Shown: positions 44,708 through 52,381 of the stretch, in pieces
How positions within the stretch are numbered: the first letter of the stretch is position 1
Layout of the letters: every line of letters starts with the position of its first letter
Source of the DNA: Pseudomonas sp.
GTDB lineage: Bacteria; Pseudomonadota; Gammaproteobacteria; Pseudomonadales; Pseudomonadaceae
Length of the DNA stretch: 64,000 nucleotides
Assembly (NCBI GenBank): GCA_007713455.1
Contig: VMRT01000014.1
Coordinates: 1-64,000, forward strand
Direction of reading: 5' to 3'
Notes under the pieces: generated by a model
The model's input: only the letters and a program-made list of their open reading frames with translations
Databases searched by the model: none
What the model was told of the DNA's origin: nothing
Program-made: the position numbers and the translations under genes

Positions 44708-45540
44708 GGGTGTTCTCCGGTAGAGGCAGGTTGCGATGCGGGAGGCAGCGGTTGTTCGGCGCGGGCGAAGCGCTTGATCACTGGCAGCTGTTTACGCAGC
44801 GCCTGGTCGACCAGTCGCGGCAGCAGCCCGTTGAGACGCACGAAGAGTTTTTCCGGCCAGCCGAGGTAGAGCTCCTCTCGCTCGGCGGCGATGGCATGGA
44901 CGATCTGCCGTGCGACTTCTTGCGGATCGTCCATCTCCACCCTCAGCTCATTGTTCATCGCCACCACATCGTCGCTGTTCATGGTCGTACGGGTGGCGCG
45001 CGGGGCGATATAGAGCACCTTGACGTGACTGTCGGCCAGCTCGCGGCGCAGCGCCTCGGAAAAACCGCGCAGGGCGAACTTGCTCGCGCAGTAGGCGGCA
45101 AAACCCGGGTAGCCGATGGAGCCGAAGGTTGAACCGAGATTGACCAGCAGCGCCTGCGGTTGCTGGCGCAGCAGCGGCAGCAGCAGGTGGGTCAGCTGCA
45201 GCGTGGCGGTGACGTTGACGCCGATCAGGCGGGCGATGGCGTCCTCGTCCTGCTGTTCGAGCAGGCTGAACTGGTTGATCCCGGCGGCATTGATCACGCA
45301 GTTGAGGCCGCCGAAATGCCGCGCTGCATCGAGCACGGTATGCCGGCCACTGCGCTGGGTGAGGTCGGCGCAGACCAGGCTGACCTGCCCCGGATAGCGA
45401 CGCGTCAGCGCTTCTAGGGCAAGACTGTCGCGTCCCACCAGTAACAGCCGTGCGCCGTTCGCGCAGAGCCGCTCGACCAGCACCTGGCCGATGCCGCCGC
45501 TGGCGCCGGTGAGCAGGATGCGCGCGTCACGCAGTTGCAT
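44704..45540 (-). CDS. Short-chain dehydrogenase/reductase
   Basis: 278 residues, classical SDR: cofactor motif TGASGGIG (residues 11-18), NAAG (about 87-90), and catalytic Ser-Tyr-Lys in NLGSTFG and AAYCASK (about 138 and 151-157). The C-terminal 60 residues (LGWPEKLFVRLNGLLPRLVD) resemble lipid-directed SDRs that have a membrane-associating tail. The start overlaps the diiron enzyme gene by 14 bases. Likely to reduce or oxidise a product of the neighbouring enzymes. Confidence 0.87.
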   Translation of the reverse strand: MQLRDARILLTGASGGIGQVLVERLCANGARLLLVGRDSLALEALTRRYPGQVSLVCADLTQRSGRHTVLDAARHFGGLNCVINAAGINQFSLLEQQDEDAIARLIGVNVTATLQLTHLLLPLLRQQPQALLVNLGSTFGSIGYPGFAAYCASKFALRGFSEALRRELADSHVKVLYIAPRATRTTMNSDDVVAMNNELRVEMDDPQEVARQIVHAIAAEREELYLGWPEKLFVRLNGLLPRLVDQALRKQLPVIKRFARAEQPLPPASQPASTGEHP

Positions 45541-46198
45541 GGCTGTGCTCCGGCGTGGTCAAGCTGCGGAAGATGTCGCCGTAGAGGCGGTAGACCACGC
45601 GCGCGGTGTGCACCACGGCGGCCTTGTCGGCATCGTTTTCGAGGCGGTTCATCAGCTTCTTGAAGAACTCGATGTGCTCCAGGTCCAGGCTGCCATGCGA
45701 GGTCAGGTAGCTGAACGCCTTGGCCGGCAGCTGAAGTTTGTCCTGCAGCACGCCGGCGGCCTGGGTCGCCAGCGCGATGCTGGTGCCTTCCAGCACGTTG
45801 ACCATGCCGAAGAAACTCGCCGGGTTGTGCCGCGCGATGCGGTCGTAGACGTAGGCGACCATCAGCTCAGTGGGCAGTGCCGGCTGGCCATGGCGCACCG
45901 CCTCGGCATCGCCGCCACAGGCGCGGATGTCGTTGAGGATCCATTCCTGATGGCCGATTTCTTCCTCGATGTATTCGGCGATCGCCTCGCGCAGCCACTC
46001 CAGCCGTTCCGGCAGGCGTGCGCCGCAAGCCATCAACAGCGGCACCGTGTGCTTGACGTGGTGGTAGGCCTGGGTCAGGAAGGCGATGTACTGCTCGTGG
46101 GTCGCGGTGCCGGCGAGCGCGGAGTGGATGATCGGCGCGCCAAGCAGGTATTCGCGCTCGGCATTGGTCTGGTGTTGCAACTGGTCGAAGAAATCCAT
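45527..46198 (-). CDS. Heme-oxygenase-like diiron enzyme (TenA/HDO superfamily)
   Basis: 223 residues, all-helical. The ligand pattern of heme-oxygenase-like diiron oxidases is visible: E80-x2-H83 (EEEIGHQEW), E137 (NVLEGTS) and H168-x3-D172-x2-H175 (SHGSLDLEHIEFF). Relatives such as UndA oxidise fatty acids or amino-acid-derived substrates with O2. It sits between an AMP-binding acyl-activating enzyme and an SDR, suggesting a lipid or acyl substrate. The actual reaction is unknown. Confidence 0.82.
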   Translation of the reverse strand: MDFFDQLQHQTNAEREYLLGAPIIHSALAGTATHEQYIAFLTQAYHHVKHTVPLLMACGARLPERLEWLREAIAEYIEEEIGHQEWILNDIRACGGDAEAVRHGQPALPTELMVAYVYDRIARHNPASFFGMVNVLEGTSIALATQAAGVLQDKLQLPAKAFSYLTSHGSLDLEHIEFFKKLMNRLENDADKAAVVHTARVVYRLYGDIFRSLTTPEHSHATA

Positions 46199-46213
46199 GA
46201 TGAACCTCGAAAG

Positions 46214-47659
46214 TCAGGACGGAAGGGCGTTGATCGCCGATTGGTAATGGTTGAAGAGGGCGTCGCGACGCAGCCGGCCGTTGGCGGTGACCAGGCCGTT
46301 GCTGGCGGTGAAGGGCTCGGCGGCGCGCAGCCAATGGTGCACGCGGGCGTAGTCCGGCAAGCCGGCGTTGACCCGCTCGACTGCCGCCCGCAGCTCGGCA
46401 TCGCTGCAATCGCGGCGTCTGGGCACCAGCACGGCGGCGTTCTGTGCCAGTGCCTCGCCATGCAGCCAGGCCTGGGCGATGGGGGCCTGCTGCACCAGCT
46501 CCGCCTCGACCCATTCCGGATTGACGTTGCGCCCGTAGGCGGTGACGAACTGATGTTTCTTGCGCCCGTGCAGGATCAGGAAGCCGTCCTCGAAATGGCC
46601 GAGATCGCCGGTCGGCAGCCACTCGCCGACCTGCGGAGGTTCGCCGAGGTAGCCGAGCATATGCGGGCCGCGCACCAGTACCTCGCCATCGTCGGCCAGG
46701 CGCAGCTCGACGTGCGCCAGCGGCCGACCGACCGTGCCGATGCGCCGCGCCTCGGGTGTGTTCAGGCAGACCACCGAGGCGCATTCGGACAGGCCGTAGC
46801 CCTCGAACACCGGTAGGCCGAGCCGCTCGGCGCGCTCCAGCAGCTGCGGCGCGACGCGGCCGCCACCGACCGCGACGAAGCGCAGCGACGCTGGCAATGG
46901 CACGCCCTGTTCGGCGGCGCTGACCAGCGCCAGCAACAGCTGCGGCAGCAGGATCAGACTGTGCGGCTGGCTCGCCTGCAGCGTGGCCAGCAAACGTTGC
47001 AGCTCGAAGCCCGCCGCGCCGCTGAAGCCGATCTCCGCCAGCGGGCGCAGCTCGACCCGTGCACCGGCCAGCAGCGGTGCATAGAGCCCGGCGATGTTCT
47101 CCAGCAGGGTCGCCAGCGGCAGCACGCACAGGTGCTGGCGCACGCCACACGGCAGGCTGGCCTGCCACAGGCTCTCGGCCACCGCCAGCTGCGCTTCGGC
47201 ATCCAGGCAGACGCCCTTGGGCTGGCCGGTGGTGCCGGAGGTGTAGGTGATCTTCAGCGTGCCGGGCGGCACCGGCGTGACGGCATCCGGCTGGCGCTGC
47301 AGCAAGCCATTGGCGGTCTGGCGGAAGCCGCAGCGCTCGCTGAGCGCGCTCGGCCCGTCGATCAGGCAGTCGATGCCGGCATGCTGCAGTACATGCTCCT
47401 GCTGCGCCGGAGAAAAGAAACCCGGCAGCGGCACGCAGATCAGCCCGGCGCGCAGCAGGGCCAGATCCCACAGCGCCCACTCCAGGCCGTTGTCCAGTGC
47501 CAGGGCGACGCGCTGCACGCCGAGCTGTTGCAGCTGACTGGCACGTGCGGCCACCTCGTGGCGCAATTCGGCGTAGCTCAGTTGGCGCGGCCCTTCGCCC
47601 AGGGCGATGCCGCTGTGCCGTTCCAGGACTGTCCAGAAGCGTTCAGTTGCAGGCTGCAT
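46214..47659 (-). CDS. AMP-binding acyl-activating enzyme
   Basis: 481 residues from the ATG at 47659. ANL superfamily: P-loop TYTSGTTGQPKG (about residues 158-169), FEGYGLSECASV (about 288), GDLGHFEDGFLILHGRKKHQFVTAYGRNV (split here only for description; about 365-393). At the C-terminal A10 motif the usual lysine is arginine (NGRLRR, Arg462). It may therefore adenylate slowly or rely on another residue. It overlaps the upstream hemolysin-family gene by 17 bases. It probably activates a carboxylic acid for the neighbouring enzymes. Confidence 0.85.
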   Translation of the reverse strand: MQPATERFWTVLERHSGIALGEGPRQLSYAELRHEVAARASQLQQLGVQRVALALDNGLEWALWDLALLRAGLICVPLPGFFSPAQQEHVLQHAGIDCLIDGPSALSERCGFRQTANGLLQRQPDAVTPVPPGTLKITYTSGTTGQPKGVCLDAEAQLAVAESLWQASLPCGVRQHLCVLPLATLLENIAGLYAPLLAGARVELRPLAEIGFSGAAGFELQRLLATLQASQPHSLILLPQLLLALVSAAEQGVPLPASLRFVAVGGGRVAPQLLERAERLGLPVFEGYGLSECASVVCLNTPEARRIGTVGRPLAHVELRLADDGEVLVRGPHMLGYLGEPPQVGEWLPTGDLGHFEDGFLILHGRKKHQFVTAYGRNVNPEWVEAELVQQAPIAQAWLHGEALAQNAAVLVPRRRDCSDAELRAAVERVNAGLPDYARVHHWLRAAEPFTASNGLVTANGRLRRDALFNHYQSAINALPS

Positions 47660-48332
47660 GCGGCACCTCCGAGGCATCGAACAACGGTTGGTAGCCAAGT
47701 CGGGCGTAGATGCCCAGCTGCAGCAGGCGCTGGTGGCCGGGCAGGATCTCGCCGGCCATCAGCTGCGGGCGGCTGGCGTAGTAGCTGCCCCAGTCGGCCA
47801 GCTCCTCGCCCATCCGCGCCGGGTCGGCCGGGGCCAGCGCCAGTGGCTCCAGGGCCAGGCGCCGGAAGCTGTTGAGCAGGGCCGGCGTGCCGGTGAACAC
47901 CACCCAGCGAAAGCCCTGGGCGACCAGCAGATCGGTCAGCGCGACGATCAGGAGCCGCGCCGAGGCGCTGCCGAAGGCCGCCAGGTTGCCGACCTCGACG
48001 ATCTCCTCGCGCGGCACCGGGCGGCCGCTGCGGCGGGCAACGGCCAGCTCGATGGGTTCGTCCAGGTACCGTTCGAGAAACAGCGGGCGGCGCTGCGCGC
48101 TGCGCAGGCCGACCGCGCCCTGCACCTCGCCGTTGTCGCCATGCAGGCCGAGCAGGCAGGGCATGAAGTGACGCACCCGGGCGCCGTAATGCTCGGCGAA
48201 GCGCTGGCGAATGAAGTCTTCAAGGGCCACGCGCCGCGGGTCCTCGCCGGCCTGTGTCAGTTGCAGGCAGAGCGAGGGCTCGCGGCCGATGCGGGCCAGT
48301 ATGTCGGTGTGATCAACCCAGGGCAGTTCCAT
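47643..48332 (-). CDS. Thermostable hemolysin family protein (PF12261)
   Basis: 229 residues from the ATG at 48332 (GAGG upstream). ALEDFIRQRFAEHYGARVRHFMPCLLGL (about residues 36-63, described as one block) and VEVGNLAAFGSASARLLIVALTDLL (about 111-135) are family hallmarks. The fold resembles GNAT/autoinducer-synthase acyltransferases, so the name, taken from the Vibrio delta-hemolysin, may be misleading. There is no signal peptide. It is the first gene of a five-gene biosynthetic-looking operon, and a CTTAAG-type box lies 47 bases upstream. Confidence 0.82.
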   Translation of the reverse strand: MELPWVDHTDILARIGREPSLCLQLTQAGEDPRRVALEDFIRQRFAEHYGARVRHFMPCLLGLHGDNGEVQGAVGLRSAQRRPLFLERYLDEPIELAVARRSGRPVPREEIVEVGNLAAFGSASARLLIVALTDLLVAQGFRWVVFTGTPALLNSFRRLALEPLALAPADPARMGEELADWGSYYASRPQLMAGEILPGHQRLLQLGIYARLGYQPLFDASEVPHAACN

Positions 48333-48378
48333 CGGGGAACCTCGGTTAGAAGCCTGGGCCGGATTGTTGGGGCGCAAA

Positions 48379-48395
48379 CTTAAGGCAGTCTTAAG
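48379..48395 (-). promoter_or_regulatory. PmrA/QseB-type box before the hemolysin-family operon
   Basis: CTTAAG-GCAGT-CTTAAG is a perfect direct (and palindromic) hexamer repeat with 11-bp periodicity, the PmrA-box form. Read toward the operon, ten bases after it comes AACAAT, a plausible -10, so the box would overlap the -35 region as is typical for this regulator class. The geometry matches the box at 41845. Confidence 0.7.
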
Positions 48396-48425
48396 CCGCG
48401 CAGGGCTAAATGCGGGGCTGGCGAG

Positions 48426-48441
48426 GCGACGTTTTTTTCAC
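48426..48441 (+). promoter_or_regulatory. ColR-type box upstream of colR
   Basis: GCGACGTTTTTTTCAC fits the ColR site described for P. putida (as I recall it, YYNASNNYTTTTTCAC) at all but the first position. It lies 84 bases before the colR start and would allow autoregulation. Confidence 0.5.
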
Positions 48442-48524
48442 ATCTTCTCGGCTATGTTCTGCGCCGCGCGCAGGCGTAATAAGCAGCGTCTGCCGTTCCG
48501 AAACTTCTAGCGAGTACCCCAGCG

Positions 48525-49196
48525 ATGCGCATCCTGGTCATCGAAGACAACCGTGACATTCTCGCCAACGTGCTGGACTACCTCGAGCTCAAGGGCTACG
48601 TGGTCGACTGCGCGCAGGATGGCCTCAGCGGTCTGCACCTGGCCGCCACCCAGGACTACGACCTGATCGTGCTGGACCTGATGCTGCCGGGCATCGACGG
48701 GCTGCAGGTGTGCAAGCGCCTGCGCGACGATGCCGGGCGCGATACGCCGATCATCATGCTCACCGCCCGCGATGCGCTGCCTGACCGCATCAAGGGGCTG
48801 CAGGCCGGTGCCGACGACTATCTGATCAAGCCCTTCGCGCTGTCCGAGCTGGTTGCCCGTATCGAGGCGATCCTGCGTCGCTGCCAGGGATCGCGTCGCC
48901 GGCAGCTGCAGGTGGCCGATCTCTGCTACGACCTGGACACCCTGGAAGCCAGTCGTGGTGGCCAGCCGATTCGCCTCAACCCTATCGGCCACAAGCTGCT
49001 GGCGATCCTCATGCAGCGCAGCCCGGCGGTGGTGCGCCGCGAAGCGCTGGAAGATGCCGTCTGGGGTGATCACGTGCCGGACAGCGATGCGTTGCGCAGC
49101 CATATCCACCAGTTGCGCCAAGTGCTCGACAAGCCGTTCGCCAAGCCGTTGCTGCATACCGTGCACGGCCTTGGCTTCCGCCTGGCGGAGGACTGA
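48525..49196 (+). CDS. colR: Response regulator ColR
   Basis: 223 residues. Receiver with phospho-acceptor in LIVLDLMLPGIDGLQ (Asp51) and OmpR-type DNA-binding domain (LRSHIHQLRQVLDKPFAKPLLHTVHGLGFRLAE at the end). MRILVIEDNRDILANVLDYL and the whole gene order colR-colS-methyltransferase-inaA match the Pseudomonas ColRS locus, which controls membrane integrity and tolerance to excess zinc and other metals. It is followed by colS after one base. Confidence 0.92.
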   Translation: MRILVIEDNRDILANVLDYLELKGYVVDCAQDGLSGLHLAATQDYDLIVLDLMLPGIDGLQVCKRLRDDAGRDTPIIMLTARDALPDRIKGLQAGADDYLIKPFALSELVARIEAILRRCQGSRRRQLQVADLCYDLDTLEASRGGQPIRLNPIGHKLLAILMQRSPAVVRREALEDAVWGDHVPDSDALRSHIHQLRQVLDKPFAKPLLHTVHGLGFRLAED

Positions 49197-49197
49197 G

Positions 49198-50475
49198 ATG
49201 CTCGCTAAGCAGCCGCTGGCGCGGCGGATCGTCATCGCCTTCACGCTGATGACGCTGGTGGTGAGCGGTGCGTTCGCCCTCGGCATCGTCGGCGTGGTGC
49301 ACTTCATCGAAGAGCAGCTGGTCACCGAGGAGCTGAGTCGCGACCTGGACATCGTGCTCAACGAGGACCTGCCAAACGGACGGACACCGCAGCTGGATAC
49401 CAGCACCCACTTCTTCGCCTCGCATCTGCCCGAGCACCCGATGCCAAAGGCGTTTGCCGGGCTCGGCGAGGGGTTCACCGAGCTGGTTCGCGGTGACGAT
49501 GCTTACTACGTCTATGTGCGCAATGTCGGCGCTGACCGCTACGTGCTGGTGCAGGAGCAGCACGAGTTCGAGGCCCGTGAGGATGCGCTGTTCAACGTCG
49601 TGCTGGCCGGCTTTCTGCTCAGCGTGCTCGGCGCCTGGGCGCTGGGGCGGCTGATGGCCAACCGGGTGTTGGCACCGGTCAGCCGCCTGGCCAACCAGGT
49701 GCGCCACCGCGACCAGCTGCATCCGCTGGCGCCGCCGCTGGCCCTGCAGTATCCCGATGACGAGGTCGGCCATCTGGCCGCGGCGTTCGACAGCACCCTC
49801 GGCCAGCTGCGCCAGACCCTGGAGCGCGAGCGGCTGTTCACCGCCGATGTCAGCCACGAACTGCGCACCCCGTTGATGGTGGTGCTCGGCGCCTGCGAGC
49901 TGCTCGAGCAGCAGGCCGAGCTGTCGCCAGCCGCGCAGCGACCGCTGGCGCGCATCCAGCGCGCCGCGCGGGAAATGCACGAGCTGGTGGAAACCTTCCT
50001 GATGCTGGCGCGGGCGCGTCCGCAACAGACGTCCTTGGCCGGCGACGCCAGCTTGCGGAGCGTGGCGACCGAGCAGAGCGAGCGCTGGGCACCGTTGCTG
50101 GCGGAGAAGGGCCTGGCCTTCGAGCTGCTGGAGGAGGGCGAGGACCGCGGCGTCTACAACCACACCCTGCTCGGCACGGTGATGTCCAACCTGCTGCGCA
50201 ACGCACTGCATTACACCGACCGCGGCACGGTGCGGCTGGTCCTCGACGACGGTGGCTTTCGCGTCGAGGACAGCGGCGTGGGCATTCCCCTGGCGGAGCA
50301 GGAGCGCATGTTCCAGCCGTTCGTGCGGGGTGCCGAGGGGCGCGGCGAAGGGCTGGGGCTGGGGTTGTCGCTGGTCAAGCGGATCTGCGCGCACCAGGGC
50401 TGGCAGGTAGGTGTGGTGCCGCGGCAACCGCAGGGCAGCTGCTTTAAGGTGCGCTTTCATGACGGCGCTGTTTGA
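49198..50475 (+). CDS. colS: Sensor histidine kinase ColS
   Basis: 425 residues. Two membrane helices (about 12-34 and 131-150) enclose a periplasmic domain of about 95 residues. It keeps His35-x2-Glu38 (VVHFIEEQ) and an Glu125-x2-Glu128 pair (EFEARE), which correspond to the iron/zinc-sensing residues reported in P. putida ColS. H box SHELRTPLMVVLG (about residue 219), N box (LLRNALHYT) and G boxes are intact. The ColR-type box at 50472 overlaps its stop codon. Confidence 0.9.
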   Translation: MLAKQPLARRIVIAFTLMTLVVSGAFALGIVGVVHFIEEQLVTEELSRDLDIVLNEDLPNGRTPQLDTSTHFFASHLPEHPMPKAFAGLGEGFTELVRGDDAYYVYVRNVGADRYVLVQEQHEFEAREDALFNVVLAGFLLSVLGAWALGRLMANRVLAPVSRLANQVRHRDQLHPLAPPLALQYPDDEVGHLAAAFDSTLGQLRQTLERERLFTADVSHELRTPLMVVLGACELLEQQAELSPAAQRPLARIQRAAREMHELVETFLMLARARPQQTSLAGDASLRSVATEQSERWAPLLAEKGLAFELLEEGEDRGVYNHTLLGTVMSNLLRNALHYTDRGTVRLVLDDGGFRVEDSGVGIPLAEQERMFQPFVRGAEGRGEGLGLGLSLVKRICAHQGWQVGVVPRQPQGSCFKVRFHDGAV

Positions 50476-50487
50476 CGTTTTTTTCAC
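50472..50487 (+). promoter_or_regulatory. ColR-type box between colS and the methyltransferase gene
   Basis: TTGACGTTTTTTTCAC agrees with every position of the ColR consensus as I recall it (YYNASNNYTTTTTCAC). It overlaps the colS stop and lies 70 bases before the methyltransferase ATG, so the downstream envelope genes probably have their own ColR-dependent promoter. Confidence 0.6.
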
Positions 50488-50556
50488 ATCCCGTTGACGG
50501 GCCCTTGATGTCTGCCTGGTTAGTTTGGCGTTCCGTTTCCAACCGGAATGCCCGCC

Positions 50557-51234
50557 ATGACGACATCGAGCCCTATCGAACTGGAGTTCTCGCGCAAGTA
50601 CGATCGCCAGCACGCCTACGAATACCTGCACAAGCATCAGGATGGCCTGGCCCGGCGGCTGTCGCACTGGCGTGACGAGCAGATGGCGCGCCGCGCACTG
50701 AAGATCGCCGGCGATCCTGATCTGGTGCTGGACCTGCCGTGCGGCGCCGGGCGCTTCTGGCCGCTGCTGGCCGAGCACCCAAGCCGGATGATCTTTGCCG
50801 CCGACAACTCCGCCGACATGCTGGCGATCGCCGAATCGGCGCATTCGCTGGAAGTGCTCAAGCGGGTCGAGACCTTTCAGACCTCCGCCTTCGCCATCGA
50901 CATGGGTGACAACGCGGTAGACAACATCTTCTGCATGCGCCTGCTGCACCACATCGCCGACCCGGAGCACCGGCTGGCGATGCTGCGTGAGTTCCACCGC
51001 GTCACCCGTGACACGCTGATCGTCTCGCTGTGGGTCGATGGCAACTACAAGGCCTGGAAGCGCAAGCGCCTGGAGCGTCGCCGGCCGGCAAAGGACAACC
51101 AGAACCGCTTCGTCGTCGCGCGCTCGGTGATCGAGAAGGAATTCGCCGAGGCCGGCTTCGACATCCTCGACCGCAATGACTTTCTCCCGGGCTACGCCAT
51201 GTGGCGGGTCTACGTGCTGCGCAAGCGGGGCTGA
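50557..51234 (+). CDS. Class I SAM-dependent methyltransferase of the colRS locus
   Basis: 225 residues from the ATG at 50557 (50548 is an alternative, but its ribosome site would be too close). Motif I is VLDLPCGAGRFWPLL (about residues 57-71), and MRLLHHIADPEHRLAMLREFHRV (about 128-150) is the usual post-II region. Corresponds to orf222 next to colS in P. putida. The substrate is unknown; envelope or LPS-related by context. It is followed by the kinase-like gene after two bases. Confidence 0.87.
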   Translation: MTTSSPIELEFSRKYDRQHAYEYLHKHQDGLARRLSHWRDEQMARRALKIAGDPDLVLDLPCGAGRFWPLLAEHPSRMIFAADNSADMLAIAESAHSLEVLKRVETFQTSAFAIDMGDNAVDNIFCMRLLHHIADPEHRLAMLREFHRVTRDTLIVSLWVDGNYKAWKRKRLERRRPAKDNQNRFVVARSVIEKEFAEAGFDILDRNDFLPGYAMWRVYVLRKRG

Positions 51235-51236
51235 AC

Positions 51237-51956
51237 ATGAGCCGACCTCTCGTACTGCCGGCCCGCGAAGCGCGTACCAGCACCTTCCAGCGCTGGTGGA
51301 ACACCCAGGGCGAATGGGTCGAGGAACCCAACCAGCGCCGCGCCGGCGAAAGCGGTGTGCAACGGATACGGCTGCGCGATCCGCAGCAGCCGCTGCTGTA
51401 CTGCAAACGGCAGATTGGCCACCTGTATCGCTCGCTGCTGCATCCGTTCGGCCGGCCCACGGTGCTGCGCGAACTGCGGGCGCTGCAGGCCTTCGCCCGG
51501 CTCGGCGTGCGGGTGCCGGAACTGGTCTACTGCGGCACGCGGCAACAGGCCGGCCAGTGGCAGGCACTGCTGGTGACGGCAGAGCTGGAAGGCTTCGTCA
51601 GCCTGGAGGACTGGTATCAACAGGAGCTGGGCGAGCGCTTCGGTCCGGCGGTACAGGAGCGCATGCTGACAGCGGTCGGAATTAGCCTCGGTCGCATCCA
51701 CCAGGCGCGCTGGCAGCACGGCTGCTGCTATCCCAAGCACATCTTCATCAGGGTTCACGGCGAAGGTGACGCGACCCGGGTCGAGGTCGCCCTGCTCGAT
51801 CTGGAAAAGAGCCGCCGCCGGCTACGTCGTAGCGCCGCGGCACGGCATGACCTGCGCCAGCTCAAGCGTCATCGCCAGAGCATGCCGGAGCACGACTGGC
51901 AACGACTGCTGACTGCCCACGGCACGTTCAGCCAGATGCGCTGCGATGTCATCTAA
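51237..51956 (+). CDS. inaA: InaA/WapQ-like lipopolysaccharide kinase
   Basis: 239 residues of the Kdo/WaaP kinase superfamily. YCKRQIGHLYRSLLHPFGRPTVLREL (about residues 56-81) contains the nucleotide-binding lysine region, GRIHQARWQHGCCYPKHIFI (about 151-170) is the catalytic loop, and LLDLEKSRRR (about 184) the metal-binding Asp. In Pseudomonas the colRS-linked copy is called inaA or wapQ and is thought to phosphorylate LPS core sugars. It overlaps the next reading frame only at its end. Confidence 0.85.
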   Translation: MSRPLVLPAREARTSTFQRWWNTQGEWVEEPNQRRAGESGVQRIRLRDPQQPLLYCKRQIGHLYRSLLHPFGRPTVLRELRALQAFARLGVRVPELVYCGTRQQAGQWQALLVTAELEGFVSLEDWYQQELGERFGPAVQERMLTAVGISLGRIHQARWQHGCCYPKHIFIRVHGEGDATRVEVALLDLEKSRRRLRRSAAARHDLRQLKRHRQSMPEHDWQRLLTAHGTFSQMRCDVI

Positions 51957-51969
51957 GTCGGCCCGCGTG

Positions 51970-52356
51970 ATGAGCGATGACGCGGCAAGCGTTGACGTGC
52001 CGGTTGGTGGTGCGGTCATGAAAGGGCGCAGCGGGCTGGCGCGCATCTGGTATGCCGCCGGCTACTCCGCCGCCGGCCTCAAGGCCGCCTATCGCGGCGA
52101 GGCTGCGTTTCGCCAGTTGGTGCTGCTGAACCTGCTGCTGATTCCGCTGGCCTTCCTGCTCGACGTCAGCCGCGTCGAGCGCGCTGTGCTGATTGCCGTG
52201 GTGTTTCTCGGCGTGATCGTCGAACTGCTCAACTCGGCCATCGAGGCGACGGTCGACCGCATCTCTTTCGAACTGCATCCGCTCGCCAAACAGGCCAAGG
52301 ACATGGGCAGCGCCGCGCAATTGCTGGCGCTGTGCCTGATCGGTCTGGTGCGGTGA
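51970..52356 (+). CDS. dgkA: Diacylglycerol kinase
   Basis: 128 residues from the ATG at 51970; starts at 51946 and 52018 are also in frame, and the family core begins near the latter (KGRSGLARIWYAAGYSAAGL). RGEAAFRQLVLLN, ELLNSAIEATVDRIS and KDMGSAAQLLAL are the DgkA catalytic and membrane motifs. It recycles diacylglycerol formed when phospholipid head groups are used in envelope modification. ColR is reported to control dgkA in P. putida, which fits its position. Confidence 0.9.
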   Translation: MSDDAASVDVPVGGAVMKGRSGLARIWYAAGYSAAGLKAAYRGEAAFRQLVLLNLLLIPLAFLLDVSRVERAVLIAVVFLGVIVELLNSAIEATVDRISFELHPLAKQAKDMGSAAQLLALCLIGLVR

Positions 52357-52381
52357 TCCTCATCCCCTGAAGGACGTACCC

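Noticed and set aside
47643-48332. Interpretation of the thermostable hemolysin family gene as a secreted toxin
   Set aside because: No signal peptide or export system is visible, and the gene is embedded in an enzyme operon; an enzymatic role with a GNAT-like fold is more consistent.
49009-51567. 852-codon minus-strand open frame across colS, the methyltransferase and inaA
   Set aside because: It crosses three well-supported genes and their gaps, and its protein is low-complexity Arg/Gln/His-rich; an antisense artefact of high GC.
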